Shown piece by piece: positions 17,703 to 25,229 of a DNA stretch of 64,000 nt. How positions within the stretch are numbered: position 1 is the stretch's first letter; every line of letters begins with the position of its first letter. Origin of the DNA: Acidobacteriota bacterium (GTDB taxonomy: Bacteria; Acidobacteriota; Terriglobia; Terriglobales; Acidobacteriaceae); the NCBI GenBank assembly GCA_031296115.1, contig JARLGI010000019.1, positions 62,001-126,000 of the forward strand, given 5' to 3'. Under the pieces are notes generated by a model, which did no database searches, was not told the origin of the DNA, and worked only from the letters and a program-made list of their open reading frames with translations. The position numbers and the translations under genes are program-made.

Positions 17703-18914
17703 ATGCCAAAACATACCGTCGTAACCATGCCGGGAGACGGCATCGGCAATCAGGTCCTGCCCGAGGCGATCCACGTTCTCGACGCCGTCGGCTTTGAAGC
17801 CAACTACGTGCACGCCGACATCGGCTGGGAGTGCTGGATCAAAGAAGGCAATGCGCTGCCCGAACGCACCATCGAGCTGCTGCGCCAGCACAAGGTCGGC
17901 CTCTTCGGGGCGATCACCTCGAAGCCCAAGAAGGAAGCGGAGGCGGAACTCAGCCCGGCGCTCAAGGGCAAAGGCCACCAGTACTTCAGCCCCATCGTGT
18001 CGATGCGGCAGATCTTCAACCTCGACGTCTGCATTCGGCCATGCCTGTCGTTCCCCGGCAATCCGCTGAACTTCATCCGCAAGAAGCCCAGCGGCGGTTT
18101 CGAAGAGCCGGGGGTGGATGCTGTCATCTTCCGCCAGAACACTGAAGGACTCTACGCCGGCGTCGAATGGACGAACCCGCCCGAGACGGTGCGCCAGGCG
18201 CTCAGCCTGCATCCCAAGTTCAAACCATTCGGCAAGGTTAGGGGCGAAGACCTCGCGATATCGGTGCGAATCATCACGCGTCCAGCGGCCCAGAGCATCT
18301 GCGAAGCCGCTTTCCAGCATGCCCGCAAGTTTGGCTACAAGTCGGTCACCATCTGCGAGAAGCCCAACGTGCTGCGCGAGACTTCAGGCATGATGGAGGA
18401 GGTCGCCAAAGAAGTGCAGAAGCGCTACAGCGACATTCCGCTCTGGTCCACCAACATTGACGCGCAAACCATGTGGCTCACGAAGAATCCCGAAGACTAC
18501 GGCGTGATTGTGGCGAGCAACTTGTTTGGTGACGTCATCAGCGACGCGTTTGCCGGACTGGTTGGCGGGCTGGGGTTTGCCGCTTCGGGTAACATCGGGC
18601 AGGAAGTCGCGGTCTTTGAACCGACGCACGGTTCGGCGCCCAAGTATGCCGAACTCAATCCGCCGATCGTCAACCCGATCGCGATGATCCTGTCGGCGGC
18701 CATGATGCTCGACTACATCGGCGAAACCGAGAAGTCGCTGAAAGTACGCGACGCCATTGCGGCGGTCGTGGCTGAGGGCAGGGTGCGCACCTATGACATG
18801 CTGCGCATCTCCGGCGGAGCGAAGTCACTGGCGCAGGGAGCAGCTTCGACCACGCAGATGACCGATGCCATCCTGGCGAAGCTGGGGGTTCGGGTGGAGG
18901 CCGCGGCCGGGTAG
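17703..18914 (+). CDS. Isocitrate/isopropylmalate-type NAD(P) decarboxylating dehydrogenase
   Basis: 403 residues of the beta-hydroxyacid oxidative decarboxylase family. Visible blocks are MPGDGIGNQVLPEA, VIFRQNTEGLYAGVEW, the catalytic lysine near residue 220 in ICEKPNVLRETSG, the metal aspartates in NLFGDVISDAFAGLVGG, and EPTHGSAPKYA. The last block is closer to isocitrate than isopropylmalate dehydrogenases. The substrate loop reads FSPIVSMRQIFNLD; where E. coli isocitrate dehydrogenase has Ser113-Leu-Asn115 this has Ser-Pro-Ile, so specificity may differ. Neighbours suggest it decarboxylates the product of the aconitase-like enzyme. The ATG is just after the broken nuclease gene. Confidence 0.85.
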   Translation: MPKHTVVTMPGDGIGNQVLPEAIHVLDAVGFEANYVHADIGWECWIKEGNALPERTIELLRQHKVGLFGAITSKPKKEAEAELSPALKGKGHQYFSPIVSMRQIFNLDVCIRPCLSFPGNPLNFIRKKPSGGFEEPGVDAVIFRQNTEGLYAGVEWTNPPETVRQALSLHPKFKPFGKVRGEDLAISVRIITRPAAQSICEAAFQHARKFGYKSVTICEKPNVLRETSGMMEEVAKEVQKRYSDIPLWSTNIDAQTMWLTKNPEDYGVIVASNLFGDVISDAFAGLVGGLGFAASGNIGQEVAVFEPTHGSAPKYAELNPPIVNPIAMILSAAMMLDYIGETEKSLKVRDAIAAVVAEGRVRTYDMLRISGGAKSLAQGAASTTQMTDAILAKLGVRVEAAAG

Positions 18915-18936
18915 AGTTGGCTCGGGTGGTGGAAGT

Positions 18937-19140
18937 GCCGGGCTTTAGCCCGGCGACTCAGAGACGAAATCGACCGGGGCTTCAGCTCCAGCTGCAAGAT
19001 CCAGGGCTGGAAGCCCCTGGATGAGCAGGCGAAGCATTCACCGGGCTAAAGCCCGGTGCTTCCACCGGAAAAACGGCCATGGTAGAGCTGGCCTTCAGGC
19101 CAGCTTCCAGCCAGCATAATGAAGCAGGGGCTTTAGCCCC
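18937..19140. repeat. Cluster of family A palindromes
   Basis: The spacer contains GCCGGGCTTTAGCCCGGC, a CCGGGCTAAAGCCCGG copy, GCTGGCCTTCAGGCCAGC and GGGGCTTTAGCCCC. It holds no gene. The last palindrome abuts the ribosome site of the CitDE gene. Confidence 0.8.
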
Positions 19141-19152
19141 GGAGGTTTTGCT

Positions 19153-20385
19153 TTGACGGTTGCGGCAGCACCAACCAGATTACGACGTGCCGAGGCTGGC
19201 CGCGCAGGCGCCGACGTGCGCTCCGACCTGCATGTCACGTTCGAAGAACGCTCCAGCGGCGGTGTTGAGATCAACCTGCAATCCCGTGTCGCGCTCTACT
19301 ACGGCGACGCCATCCGGCAGCACGTCCGCACTGTTCTTCTAGCGCTAGGCATCCAACACGCCGCTGTCGAGATCGTGGACGAAGGCGCGTTGCCCTTCGT
19401 GATCGCCGCGCGTATCGAAGCGGCGGTTCGGCGTGCGGGACTGGCACAAGGGAAGTCTGCGCTGCCCCAAGCGCTGCCGTTGCCTGCTCCGTCGGCGCGT
19501 GATCGCCTGCGCCGCTCGCGGCTCTACCTGCCGGGCAATGAGCCCAAATACTTCATCAATGCCGGGCTGCACACGCCCGATGCGATCATTCTGGATCTCG
19601 AAGACTCCGTCCATCATGCCGAGAAAGACGCCGCCCGCCTGCTGGTACGCAACGCCCTGCGGGGCGTGGATTTCGGTGCAGCCGAACGCATGGTGCGCAT
19701 CAACCAGTTGCCGCTCGGCCTGCAGGACCTGGAAGAAATCATTCCCCAGTCGCCCGACCTCATCCTCATTCCGAAGGTCGAGGCCGCCGAACAGATCAAG
19801 CAGGTGGACGCGGCCGTCGCCTCGATCGCCAAGAAGTCCGGCGTCACCCGCCCCATCTGGCTGATGCCAATCTTGGAGTCCGCGCTCGGCATCGAGAACA
19901 CCTTCGCGATCGCGATGGCCTCCGAGCGCATTGCAGGAATCACGATCGGTCTGGAGGACTACACTGCCGACCTCGGCGTGGTGAAGACGCCGGGTGGCAG
20001 TGAGTCTCTCTTCGCTCGCGCGCGGGTGGTGAATGCCGCCCACGCAGCGCACGTGCAGTCCATCGATTCGGTGTACGGCGACGTCGCCGATTCTGACGGC
20101 CTGCTGCGCTGGGGCGAGGCCTCGCGCGCCATGGGCTTCGAGGGCATGGGATGTCTCCATCCCGCGCAGATCGAAATCATCCACCGCGCATTCGCACCGT
20201 CGTCGCTCGAACTAGAGAAGGCTCTGACGATTGTTGCCGCCTACGAAGATGCGCAGGCACGAGGGCTGGGCGTGGTAAGCCTCGGCTCCAAGATGATTGA
20301 CGCGCCGGTGGTACAGCGCGCCTTGAAGCTAGTGGCGCGGGCGAAGCAAATGGGGCTGGTCACCGACCCGCTTGAAGCAGGCTAG
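19153..20385 (+). CDS. Citrate lyase beta subunit (CitE) with N-terminal CitD-like domain
   Basis: 410 residues, TTG start preceded by GGAGG. Residues about 20-97 match the citrate lyase acyl-carrier (gamma, CitD) subunit: ADVRSDLHVTF, EINLQSRVALYYGDAIR and DEGALPFVIAARIEAAVRRA. Residues about 120-400 are CitE: RSRLYLPGNEP, ILDLEDSVHHAEKDAARLLV, MVRINQLP, GLEDYTADLG, GCLHPAQI and GLGVVSLGSKMIDAPVV. CitE cleaves the citryl thioester to oxaloacetate and an acetyl thioester. In E. coli CitD the prosthetic group is on Ser14 (LESGDV); the aligned segment here is RAGADV with Gly19/Ala20 and no serine before Ser24. The fused carrier is therefore probably not modified, and free CoA may be used. Confidence 0.9.
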   Translation: MTVAAAPTRLRRAEAGRAGADVRSDLHVTFEERSSGGVEINLQSRVALYYGDAIRQHVRTVLLALGIQHAAVEIVDEGALPFVIAARIEAAVRRAGLAQGKSALPQALPLPAPSARDRLRRSRLYLPGNEPKYFINAGLHTPDAIILDLEDSVHHAEKDAARLLVRNALRGVDFGAAERMVRINQLPLGLQDLEEIIPQSPDLILIPKVEAAEQIKQVDAAVASIAKKSGVTRPIWLMPILESALGIENTFAIAMASERIAGITIGLEDYTADLGVVKTPGGSESLFARARVVNAAHAAHVQSIDSVYGDVADSDGLLRWGEASRAMGFEGMGCLHPAQIEIIHRAFAPSSLELEKALTIVAAYEDAQARGLGVVSLGSKMIDAPVVQRALKLVARAKQMGLVTDPLEAG

Positions 20386-20387
20386 CA

Positions 20388-20535
20388 ATGGGTGGAGTAG
20401 CCTTTAGGCGTACATGGACCGCCTCGATACCGACTCGCGCTTTAGCGCCTGAGGTCTGGTTTTCACCTCAGCGGCTAAAGCCGATCTTTGCTAAAGGTCG
20501 CAAATTGCATCGCTGAAGCGATGCTCCACCCTCAG
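20388..20535. repeat. Composite family A repeat
   Basis: Contains GCGCTTTAGCGCCTGAGGT, a spacer, then CACCTCAGCGGCTAAAGCC, and a terminal copy near ATCGCTGAAGCGATGC. The CCTGAGGT/ACCTCAG arms face each other, so two small palindromes are joined into a larger hairpin-like unit. The same design appears near 27172 and 41570. Confidence 0.7.
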
Positions 20536-20571
20536 ACAAGAAAGAGAGTCTGATCAAACTCGGAAACAGTC

Positions 20572-22182
20572 ATGAGTACATCAACTATGGCAACCGACCT
20601 CGTCACCAATGCCGTCGGCCGCCGCGTGCCGACCACCGTCAACGGCCAGGAGCAGACGCCTTACATTGGTGTCGACGGCCATCGTCCCTCGGGCAACAAG
20701 GCCGGGCCGCCCATCCGCAGTAACGCCGACTACCCCGCCAATGGCGATAAGCGCGTACCCGATCTGGAAACCGCCTTGCGCTTGTGCGGGCTGCGCGATG
20801 GCATGACGATCAGCAGCCATCATCATCTGCGCAACGGAGATCGCGTCGCGCTCACCGCGCTACAGACCGCCGCGCGCATGGGCGCGAAAGACCTGGTCTG
20901 GTTTCCCAGCGCGTCGTTCCCTTGCCATGAGCCGGTCATCGACCTGATGAAGTCCGGTGCCGTCCATCACATTGAAGGCAGCATGAACGGCCCGCTCGGC
21001 GACTACTGCTCGCACGGTCACATGCGCGGACTGGGCGTGCTGCGCTCGCATGGCGGACGCTGGCAGGCGGTGCAGGATGGCGAAGTGCGCATCGACATCG
21101 TAGTCATCGCCGCTCCGACCGCCGACTTTTTCGGTAACGCCGACGGTTCGCACGGCAAGTCGGCCTGCGGCTCGCTGGGCTTCGCCCTCGCCGACTCGGT
21201 TTATGCCGGCCGCGTCATCGTGGTCACCGACAACCTCGTTCCCTTCCCCTGCGTGCCGTGGCAAATTCAGGGCAACAACGTGGACTTCATCGTAGAAGTC
21301 GATTCCATCGGCGATCCGGAGAAGATCGTCAGCGGCACAACCCAGATCACGCGCAGCCCCGATCGCCTGCGGATTTCACATCTGGTGGCTCGCTTCCTGC
21401 GCGATAGCGGCATCATGCGTGACGGATTCTCCTTCCAGGCTGGCGCCGGCGGCATTGCGCTGGCTTTCGTGGATTACCTCGCACGCATGATGAAGGAAGC
21501 CAACGTGAAAGCCAGCTTCGTGCGCGGCGGCTCCACCAAGTACCTGGTCGACCTGCTGAACGAGGGCCTCATCGGCTACATTCTCGACGGCCAGACCTTC
21601 GACCTCGATGCGGTGCATTCCATCGCCAGCGATCCCCGTCACGTGGCGACCAGTCCGTTCACTTCGTATAATTTCCACGGCAAGGGGAATTTCGCTTCCA
21701 TCGTGGACTCCGCTGTCCTAGGCGCGACCGAAGTGGACGTGAATTTCAACGCCAACGTCGTCACTCACTCCGACGGCCGCCTGCTGCACGGCATTGGCGG
21801 CTGGCAGAACTGCCTGTTCGCGGGGTGCACCATTCTCGCGGTGCCTTCGTTCCGCGACCGCATCCCGGTCATCGTCGACGAAGTCACCACCATCACCGGC
21901 CCGGGCGAATTGGTTGACGTCATCGCCACCGAGCGCGGCATCGCCATCAATCCCAAGCGGCAAGACCTGCTCGACGCGGTCAAAGGCAAGGGCCTGCCGA
22001 TCCGCACCATCCAGGAGATCAAGGCGGAAGTCGAGAAAATCTGCGGCGGTACGCCAGCCAAGCCGCGGCTGCTCGATCGCCCTGTCGCCGTGGTGAAGTG
22101 GGTGGACGGAACGGTGCTCGACACCGTCTGGCAGGTGGTGGACGACAATCCCTACGCCCCGAAGGTCAGCGGAGGCGAGTGA
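20572..22182 (+). CDS. citF: Citrate lyase alpha subunit (citrate CoA/ACP-transferase)
   Basis: 536 residues matching CitF through almost the whole length: GLRDGMTISSHHHLRNGD, EGSMNGPLGDY, LRSHGGRWQAVQDGE, DFFGNADGSHGKSACGSLG, GGIALAFVDYL, VRGGSTKYLVDLLNEGLI, DGRLLHGIGGWQN and VDEVTTITGPGELVDV. CitF moves the acyl carrier from acetyl to citrate, forming the citryl thioester that CitE cleaves. It lies 186 nt after the CitD-CitE fusion. No citC, citG or citX gene is seen in the window, which fits a system that does not use the phosphoribosyl-dephospho-CoA prosthetic group. An alternative substrate such as citramalate or methylcitrate is possible. Confidence 0.9.
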   Translation: MSTSTMATDLVTNAVGRRVPTTVNGQEQTPYIGVDGHRPSGNKAGPPIRSNADYPANGDKRVPDLETALRLCGLRDGMTISSHHHLRNGDRVALTALQTAARMGAKDLVWFPSASFPCHEPVIDLMKSGAVHHIEGSMNGPLGDYCSHGHMRGLGVLRSHGGRWQAVQDGEVRIDIVVIAAPTADFFGNADGSHGKSACGSLGFALADSVYAGRVIVVTDNLVPFPCVPWQIQGNNVDFIVEVDSIGDPEKIVSGTTQITRSPDRLRISHLVARFLRDSGIMRDGFSFQAGAGGIALAFVDYLARMMKEANVKASFVRGGSTKYLVDLLNEGLIGYILDGQTFDLDAVHSIASDPRHVATSPFTSYNFHGKGNFASIVDSAVLGATEVDVNFNANVVTHSDGRLLHGIGGWQNCLFAGCTILAVPSFRDRIPVIVDEVTTITGPGELVDVIATERGIAINPKRQDLLDAVKGKGLPIRTIQEIKAEVEKICGGTPAKPRLLDRPVAVVKWVDGTVLDTVWQVVDDNPYAPKVSGGE

Positions 22183-22240
22183 TGCAGGCACCGCGGTCCA
22201 GCAAGATCGCGGGCATTCGCGCAGGGCAAGAGCGTGCGAC

Positions 22241-22597
22241 TCAGTCCGCCGGAACCAGCCGCGGCTGCGGCCAGCCGGCATCTTTGAGTTGTGCTTGGCG
22301 CGGTCCGCAGGTTAAGCTTCCGATCAACTCCGGTGCATGGTCGTCGTCGCGCCTGAAAATGTAAGCGCGAATCTTGTAGCAAATCCCGCCGGATTCGCCA
22401 AGCTTGTCCCCGGCGAGATCCTCGGGCAAGACCACCGACACGGAGACGTCCGGTATCTGCACATTCGGAGCGTTGAACACCCAAGTTTGGGATGACGCAT
22501 CGGGCGTCGCCGCAGGCTGAGAAGGCTTGGTCGCCGCCGAAAGCGATGCGACCATCCATAGCGCAAATCCTAGAAGGCCAATTCCACGCATAGACAA
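22241..22597 (-). CDS. Secreted protein of unknown function
   Basis: 118 residues with a classical signal peptide (RGIGLLGFALWMVASLSA) and probable cleavage before ATKPS. The mature part is acidic and beta-rich (TWVFNAPNVQIPDVSVSVVL) with two cysteines (GGICYKIRAY and SLTCGPRQ) that could form a disulfide. Starts at 22597 or 22591 are both possible; an AGGAGGGC run lies just upstream. Convergent with citF. No family recognised. Confidence 0.65.
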   Translation of the reverse strand: MSMRGIGLLGFALWMVASLSAATKPSQPAATPDASSQTWVFNAPNVQIPDVSVSVVLPEDLAGDKLGESGGICYKIRAYIFRRDDDHAPELIGSLTCGPRQAQLKDAGWPQPRLVPAD

Positions 22598-22670
22598 GCC
22601 CTCCTGCGACGGATGATAGCACCGTTGCCGAGGCGTGGCACAACAAGTGGGACGAACCGCATCGCTGGCC

Positions 22671-22830
22671 GGTTCCTGCCTCTCGCGCTACGACGAAAGC
22701 GGCAGAACGGTACTCCTATCAGGGGATTGTTGCGCCCCGATGCGCGGTAGCACGATACATTCAAGCAGATGCAATGAATCCGACCGCGGCGTACGAAACC
22801 GTATCCGCGGTGAAGCGAGGCAGGAGTACC
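22671..22830 (+). ncRNA. Candidate structured RNA with 6S-like architecture
   Basis: A 9-bp perfect closing stem TCCTGCCTC/GAGGCAGGA (22674-22682 and 22817-22825) encloses about 135 nt. Inside are a roughly paired apical arm (GGATTGTTGC near 22724 with GCAATGAATCC near 22771) and, on the 3' side, a strong small hairpin (CCGCGG, TACG, loop, CGTA, CCGCGG; 22784-22810). A closing stem, a large central bubble with a 3'-side hairpin and an apical arm is the plan of 6S RNA. An intrinsic terminator lies about 50 nt downstream and no coding gene explains it. The sequence match to known 6S was not tested. The strand is set by the terminator. Confidence 0.4.
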
Positions 22831-22878
22831 TTCCTTATACCCACATCCTGCGGCCGGATTCGCAAGCAGACACAGGCA

Positions 22879-22917
22879 GGCCCAGCGGACACACTCCCCG
22901 CTGGGCCTTTCTTTGTT
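22879..22917 (+). terminator. Strong Rho-independent terminator
   Basis: Perfect 10-bp stem GGCCCAGCGG/CCGCTGGGCC (22879-22888 and 22898-22907), 9-nt loop, then TTTCTTTGTT. The nearest upstream plus-strand gene (citF) ends about 700 nt away, so this more likely ends the candidate RNA at 22671-22830. Confidence 0.85.
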
Positions 22918-23050
22918 AATTCCGCAGGTAATAGCGCTTGGCGGCGGCTGTCCGCAACCCACCAACATCACATCTTCCCGGGCAGCGATTGTGTTCTAAT
23001 GCTGTCGGGCAGGATTTTGGCCTCGGTCGCGAATGACCCGGGAGGACCTG

Positions 23051-23353
23051 ATGGACGAACGCGATTTTTACGACGAGAAGCAGGAAAACCGCAAGGCGAC
23101 CTTGAACTGCCCACACTGCCATCAGTCCGCCGAATACGACCTGGGATGGTTCGTTCGCACCAAGAAGCGGCAACTACCGGGCCGCGCCGATGAGCGCGAC
23201 CGCGCCAAGTTTGCCAAGGCCCGCTCCTACATGGTCCGCCGCGACGATCTCGTCGCCTGCAAGAACATCCGCTGCCGCAAGCGTTTCGAGGTTTCCGGCG
23301 TGCAGTCGGTCGCCTTCCTGGATGAGCAGGTCCCGGTCGAACGCAAGCAGTAA
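23051..23353 (+). CDS. Small zinc-ribbon protein
   Basis: 100 residues, ATG 23051 with GGGAGGA 6 nt upstream. Two cysteine pairs, LNCPHCHQS near the N-terminus and ACKNIRCRKRFEV near the C-terminus, form a split zinc ribbon. The middle is very basic (TKKRQLPGRADERDRAKFAK), which suggests a nucleic-acid-associated role. The specific function is unknown. A SpoIIE-type phosphatase gene follows 58 nt downstream. Confidence 0.7.
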   Translation: MDERDFYDEKQENRKATLNCPHCHQSAEYDLGWFVRTKKRQLPGRADERDRAKFAKARSYMVRRDDLVACKNIRCRKRFEVSGVQSVAFLDEQVPVERKQ

Positions 23354-23411
23354 CGGCGGATAACCGCGCTGACTGCGATCGGCGCCAACATCTATAATCC
23401 CTTCAGCCGCC

Positions 23412-24611
23412 ATGAGTTCCAGCGCTCAACGCATAGCTCCGCCGCCTCCGCCCCCGCCGCGTTGTCCCTACCCCGGCCGCCGCGAGCCGTTTATGGTGAA
23501 GGTGAAACGCTTCTGGCGGCGCGTCTCCGACGGCATGGAGCTCAATCAGCTCTGGCAGCAGTTCCGCGCCGATACCCGCACCAGCTACCTTTTGTACTCG
23601 CACGAAATTGATGCCACCCGGACCCCCGGCGTCGGCAAAGGCAAGCACTTCCTCCACGTCGCCAACCAGTTCTTCTGGGCCATCATGGAGAAACTCACAC
23701 CGGCCCGCCGCGTCCTGCTGCTGGTTGCGCTTGTGATGGTCTTCCTGCCCGGCGGCGAAGCCACCTGGAACACGGGCAACAACAACTCTCACTTCAGTAT
23801 CGACACCCACTTCTGGGGCGGTCTGCTGATGCTCCTGCTCCTGCTCCTGGAAGTGACCGACCGCGTAGTCATGAAGCGCGATTTGCAGATCGCCAAGGAG
23901 ATCCAGGCGTGGCTCCTGCCCGCCGCTCCGCCAGCGGTGCCGGGTTTGGCGATTGCCTTCGCCACTCGTCCCGCCAACACCGTCGCAGGTGATTACTATG
24001 ACGTCTTCCCTCGACCCAGTTCGGGTGCTCCTGGCGGGAAATTTCTGATTGCGATCGCCGATGTCGCCGGCAAGAGCATCCCCGCGGCCATGCTGATGGC
24101 CACCTTTCAAGCCAGCTTGAAGACCCTCAGCAACACGGCTGGCTCGCTGACCGACCTGGTCAGCCGCATGAACCAGTACGCCTGCTCCAACAGCCAGAAC
24201 GGACGGCGCTTCACCACCACATTCCTCGCGGAATACGACCCCACCAACCGCTCGCTGACCTACGTCAACGCCGGGCACAACGCACCCATGCTGCGCCGCC
24301 AGTCGGGAGCCATCGAGCGCCTGGAAGCCGGAGGCGTGCCGCTGGGCATTCTGGAGAACGCGCCTTACGAGTCGCAGACCGTCACCCTGCAACCGGGCGA
24401 TTGGCTGGTGATTTTCACCGATGGCGTAGTCGAAGCCGAGAATGAGCTCGCCGAGGAGTACGGCGAAATCCGCTTGCAGGTCATGCTGAACGCTTACATC
24501 GCGTACGAACCCCAGGCACTGCTGACCACCATCATGACCGACCTCGACCGCTTCGTCGGCAACGCCCCTCAGCACGACGACGTGACGCTCATGCTGCTGC
24601 GCGCCAGGTAG
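23412..24611 (+). CDS. SpoIIE/RsbU-type protein serine phosphatase with membrane anchor
   Basis: 399 residues. The N-terminal 90 residues are cytosolic, then there are two membrane segments (about 100-116 and 137-152), then the PP2C-like SpoIIE domain (about 160-399) with metal-binding motifs VAGDYYDVFP, IADVAGKSIPAA, YVNAGHNAPML, GVPLGIL, FTDGVVEAEN and QHDDVTLMLL. Such phosphatases act on anti-sigma-factor antagonists (STAS proteins) in partner-switching systems. A SpoIIAA-like protein is at 39468-39923 but not adjacent. No sensor domain is recognised beyond the membrane part. Confidence 0.85.
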   Translation: MSSSAQRIAPPPPPPPRCPYPGRREPFMVKVKRFWRRVSDGMELNQLWQQFRADTRTSYLLYSHEIDATRTPGVGKGKHFLHVANQFFWAIMEKLTPARRVLLLVALVMVFLPGGEATWNTGNNNSHFSIDTHFWGGLLMLLLLLLEVTDRVVMKRDLQIAKEIQAWLLPAAPPAVPGLAIAFATRPANTVAGDYYDVFPRPSSGAPGGKFLIAIADVAGKSIPAAMLMATFQASLKTLSNTAGSLTDLVSRMNQYACSNSQNGRRFTTTFLAEYDPTNRSLTYVNAGHNAPMLRRQSGAIERLEAGGVPLGILENAPYESQTVTLQPGDWLVIFTDGVVEAENELAEEYGEIRLQVMLNAYIAYEPQALLTTIMTDLDRFVGNAPQHDDVTLMLLRAR

Positions 24612-24639
24612 AAGCTTGTCTCGCAAGTGGTCCTGAAAG

Positions 24640-24750
24640 GGCGCAAGCGGTTTTGAAAGAGCATAACTGGTTTTGAAAGGGCACGGCTTCAGCCGTGCCG
24701 CACAAGATTCCCTTTATTACCCGGCTTTAGCCCCTGAGGTGACTCATTTT
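24640..24750. repeat. Family A palindromes with GGTTTTGAAAGGGC flank
   Basis: Repeated GTTTTGAAAG(A/G)GC phrases lead into GGCACGGCTTCAGCCGTGCC, then GGGCTTTAGCCC followed by CTGAGGTG. The same flank and palindrome occur in inverted pairs at 41513-41684. Confidence 0.7.
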
Positions 24751-24809
24751 GAGCTTTTCCGGCATTTATCAAACGGCTTGACGAGTTCTAGAGCGAAGTC
24801 GCTTAAGAC

Positions 24810-25225
24810 TGGATCATCTCGGTATTCTACCGCCCGCGTGAACCGCTGGGTTACACCCTTAAAGCGTCTCCAGTTTGTCAGAAGTATCCGGAGGCCAAAT
24901 CGCAGATGATTTCCGACAACGGGCCGCAGTTCAGCGCTCGCGACTTCAAAGAGTTTATTCGTATCTCCGGTATGACGCACGTTCGCACCTCGCCGTTTTA
25001 TCCGCAGTCGAACGGAAAAATCGAATGCTGGCACCAATCGCTGAAACAGGAATGTATCCGGCCGCTGACACCCTTGACGCTGGACGATGCCCGGCGCTTG
25101 ATTCAAACCTATGTGGAGCGTTACAACGCGGTGCGTCTGCACAGCGCGATCGGCTATGTGACCCCGCAGGACATGCTGCTGGGGCGCCAAGCCGAAATCC
25201 CCGCCCCGCAGGGGCGGAATCTACA
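24810..25225 (+). mobile_element. Truncated IS3-family insertion sequence
   Basis: The 3' part of an IS3-type element: the C-terminal half of OrfB plus the right end. The end reads GGGGCGGAATCTACA, finishing in the CA dinucleotide typical of IS3 termini at 25225. No left end, OrfA or DDE start is present. The adjoining sequence is the 3' end of a minus-strand Mrr-type nuclease gene, which the element appears to have truncated. Confidence 0.65.
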
Positions 25226-25229
25226 CTAA
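24810..25229 (+). pseudogene. IS3-type transposase OrfB, C-terminal fragment
   Basis: From about 24810 one frame reads WIISVFYRPREPLGY and then KYPEAKSQMISDNGPQF, SGMTHVRTSPFYPQSNGK and HSAIGYVTPQDMLLGR. This carries the second catalytic Asp (SDNGPQ) and the final Glu region (SNGKIE) of the rve/DDE core. The frame has a stop codon immediately upstream and the first catalytic Asp is missing, so it is not functional. Confidence 0.8.

Noticed and set aside
22598-22880. tmRNA, RNase P or signal-recognition-particle RNA
   Set aside because: No tag frame or tRNA-like ends, no RNase P core sequences and no SRP apical loop could be found; only the 6S-like architecture fits.
24810-25229. Active IS3 element
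   Set aside because: Left end, OrfA and the first catalytic aspartate are missing and a stop codon lies just upstream; only the right end remains.
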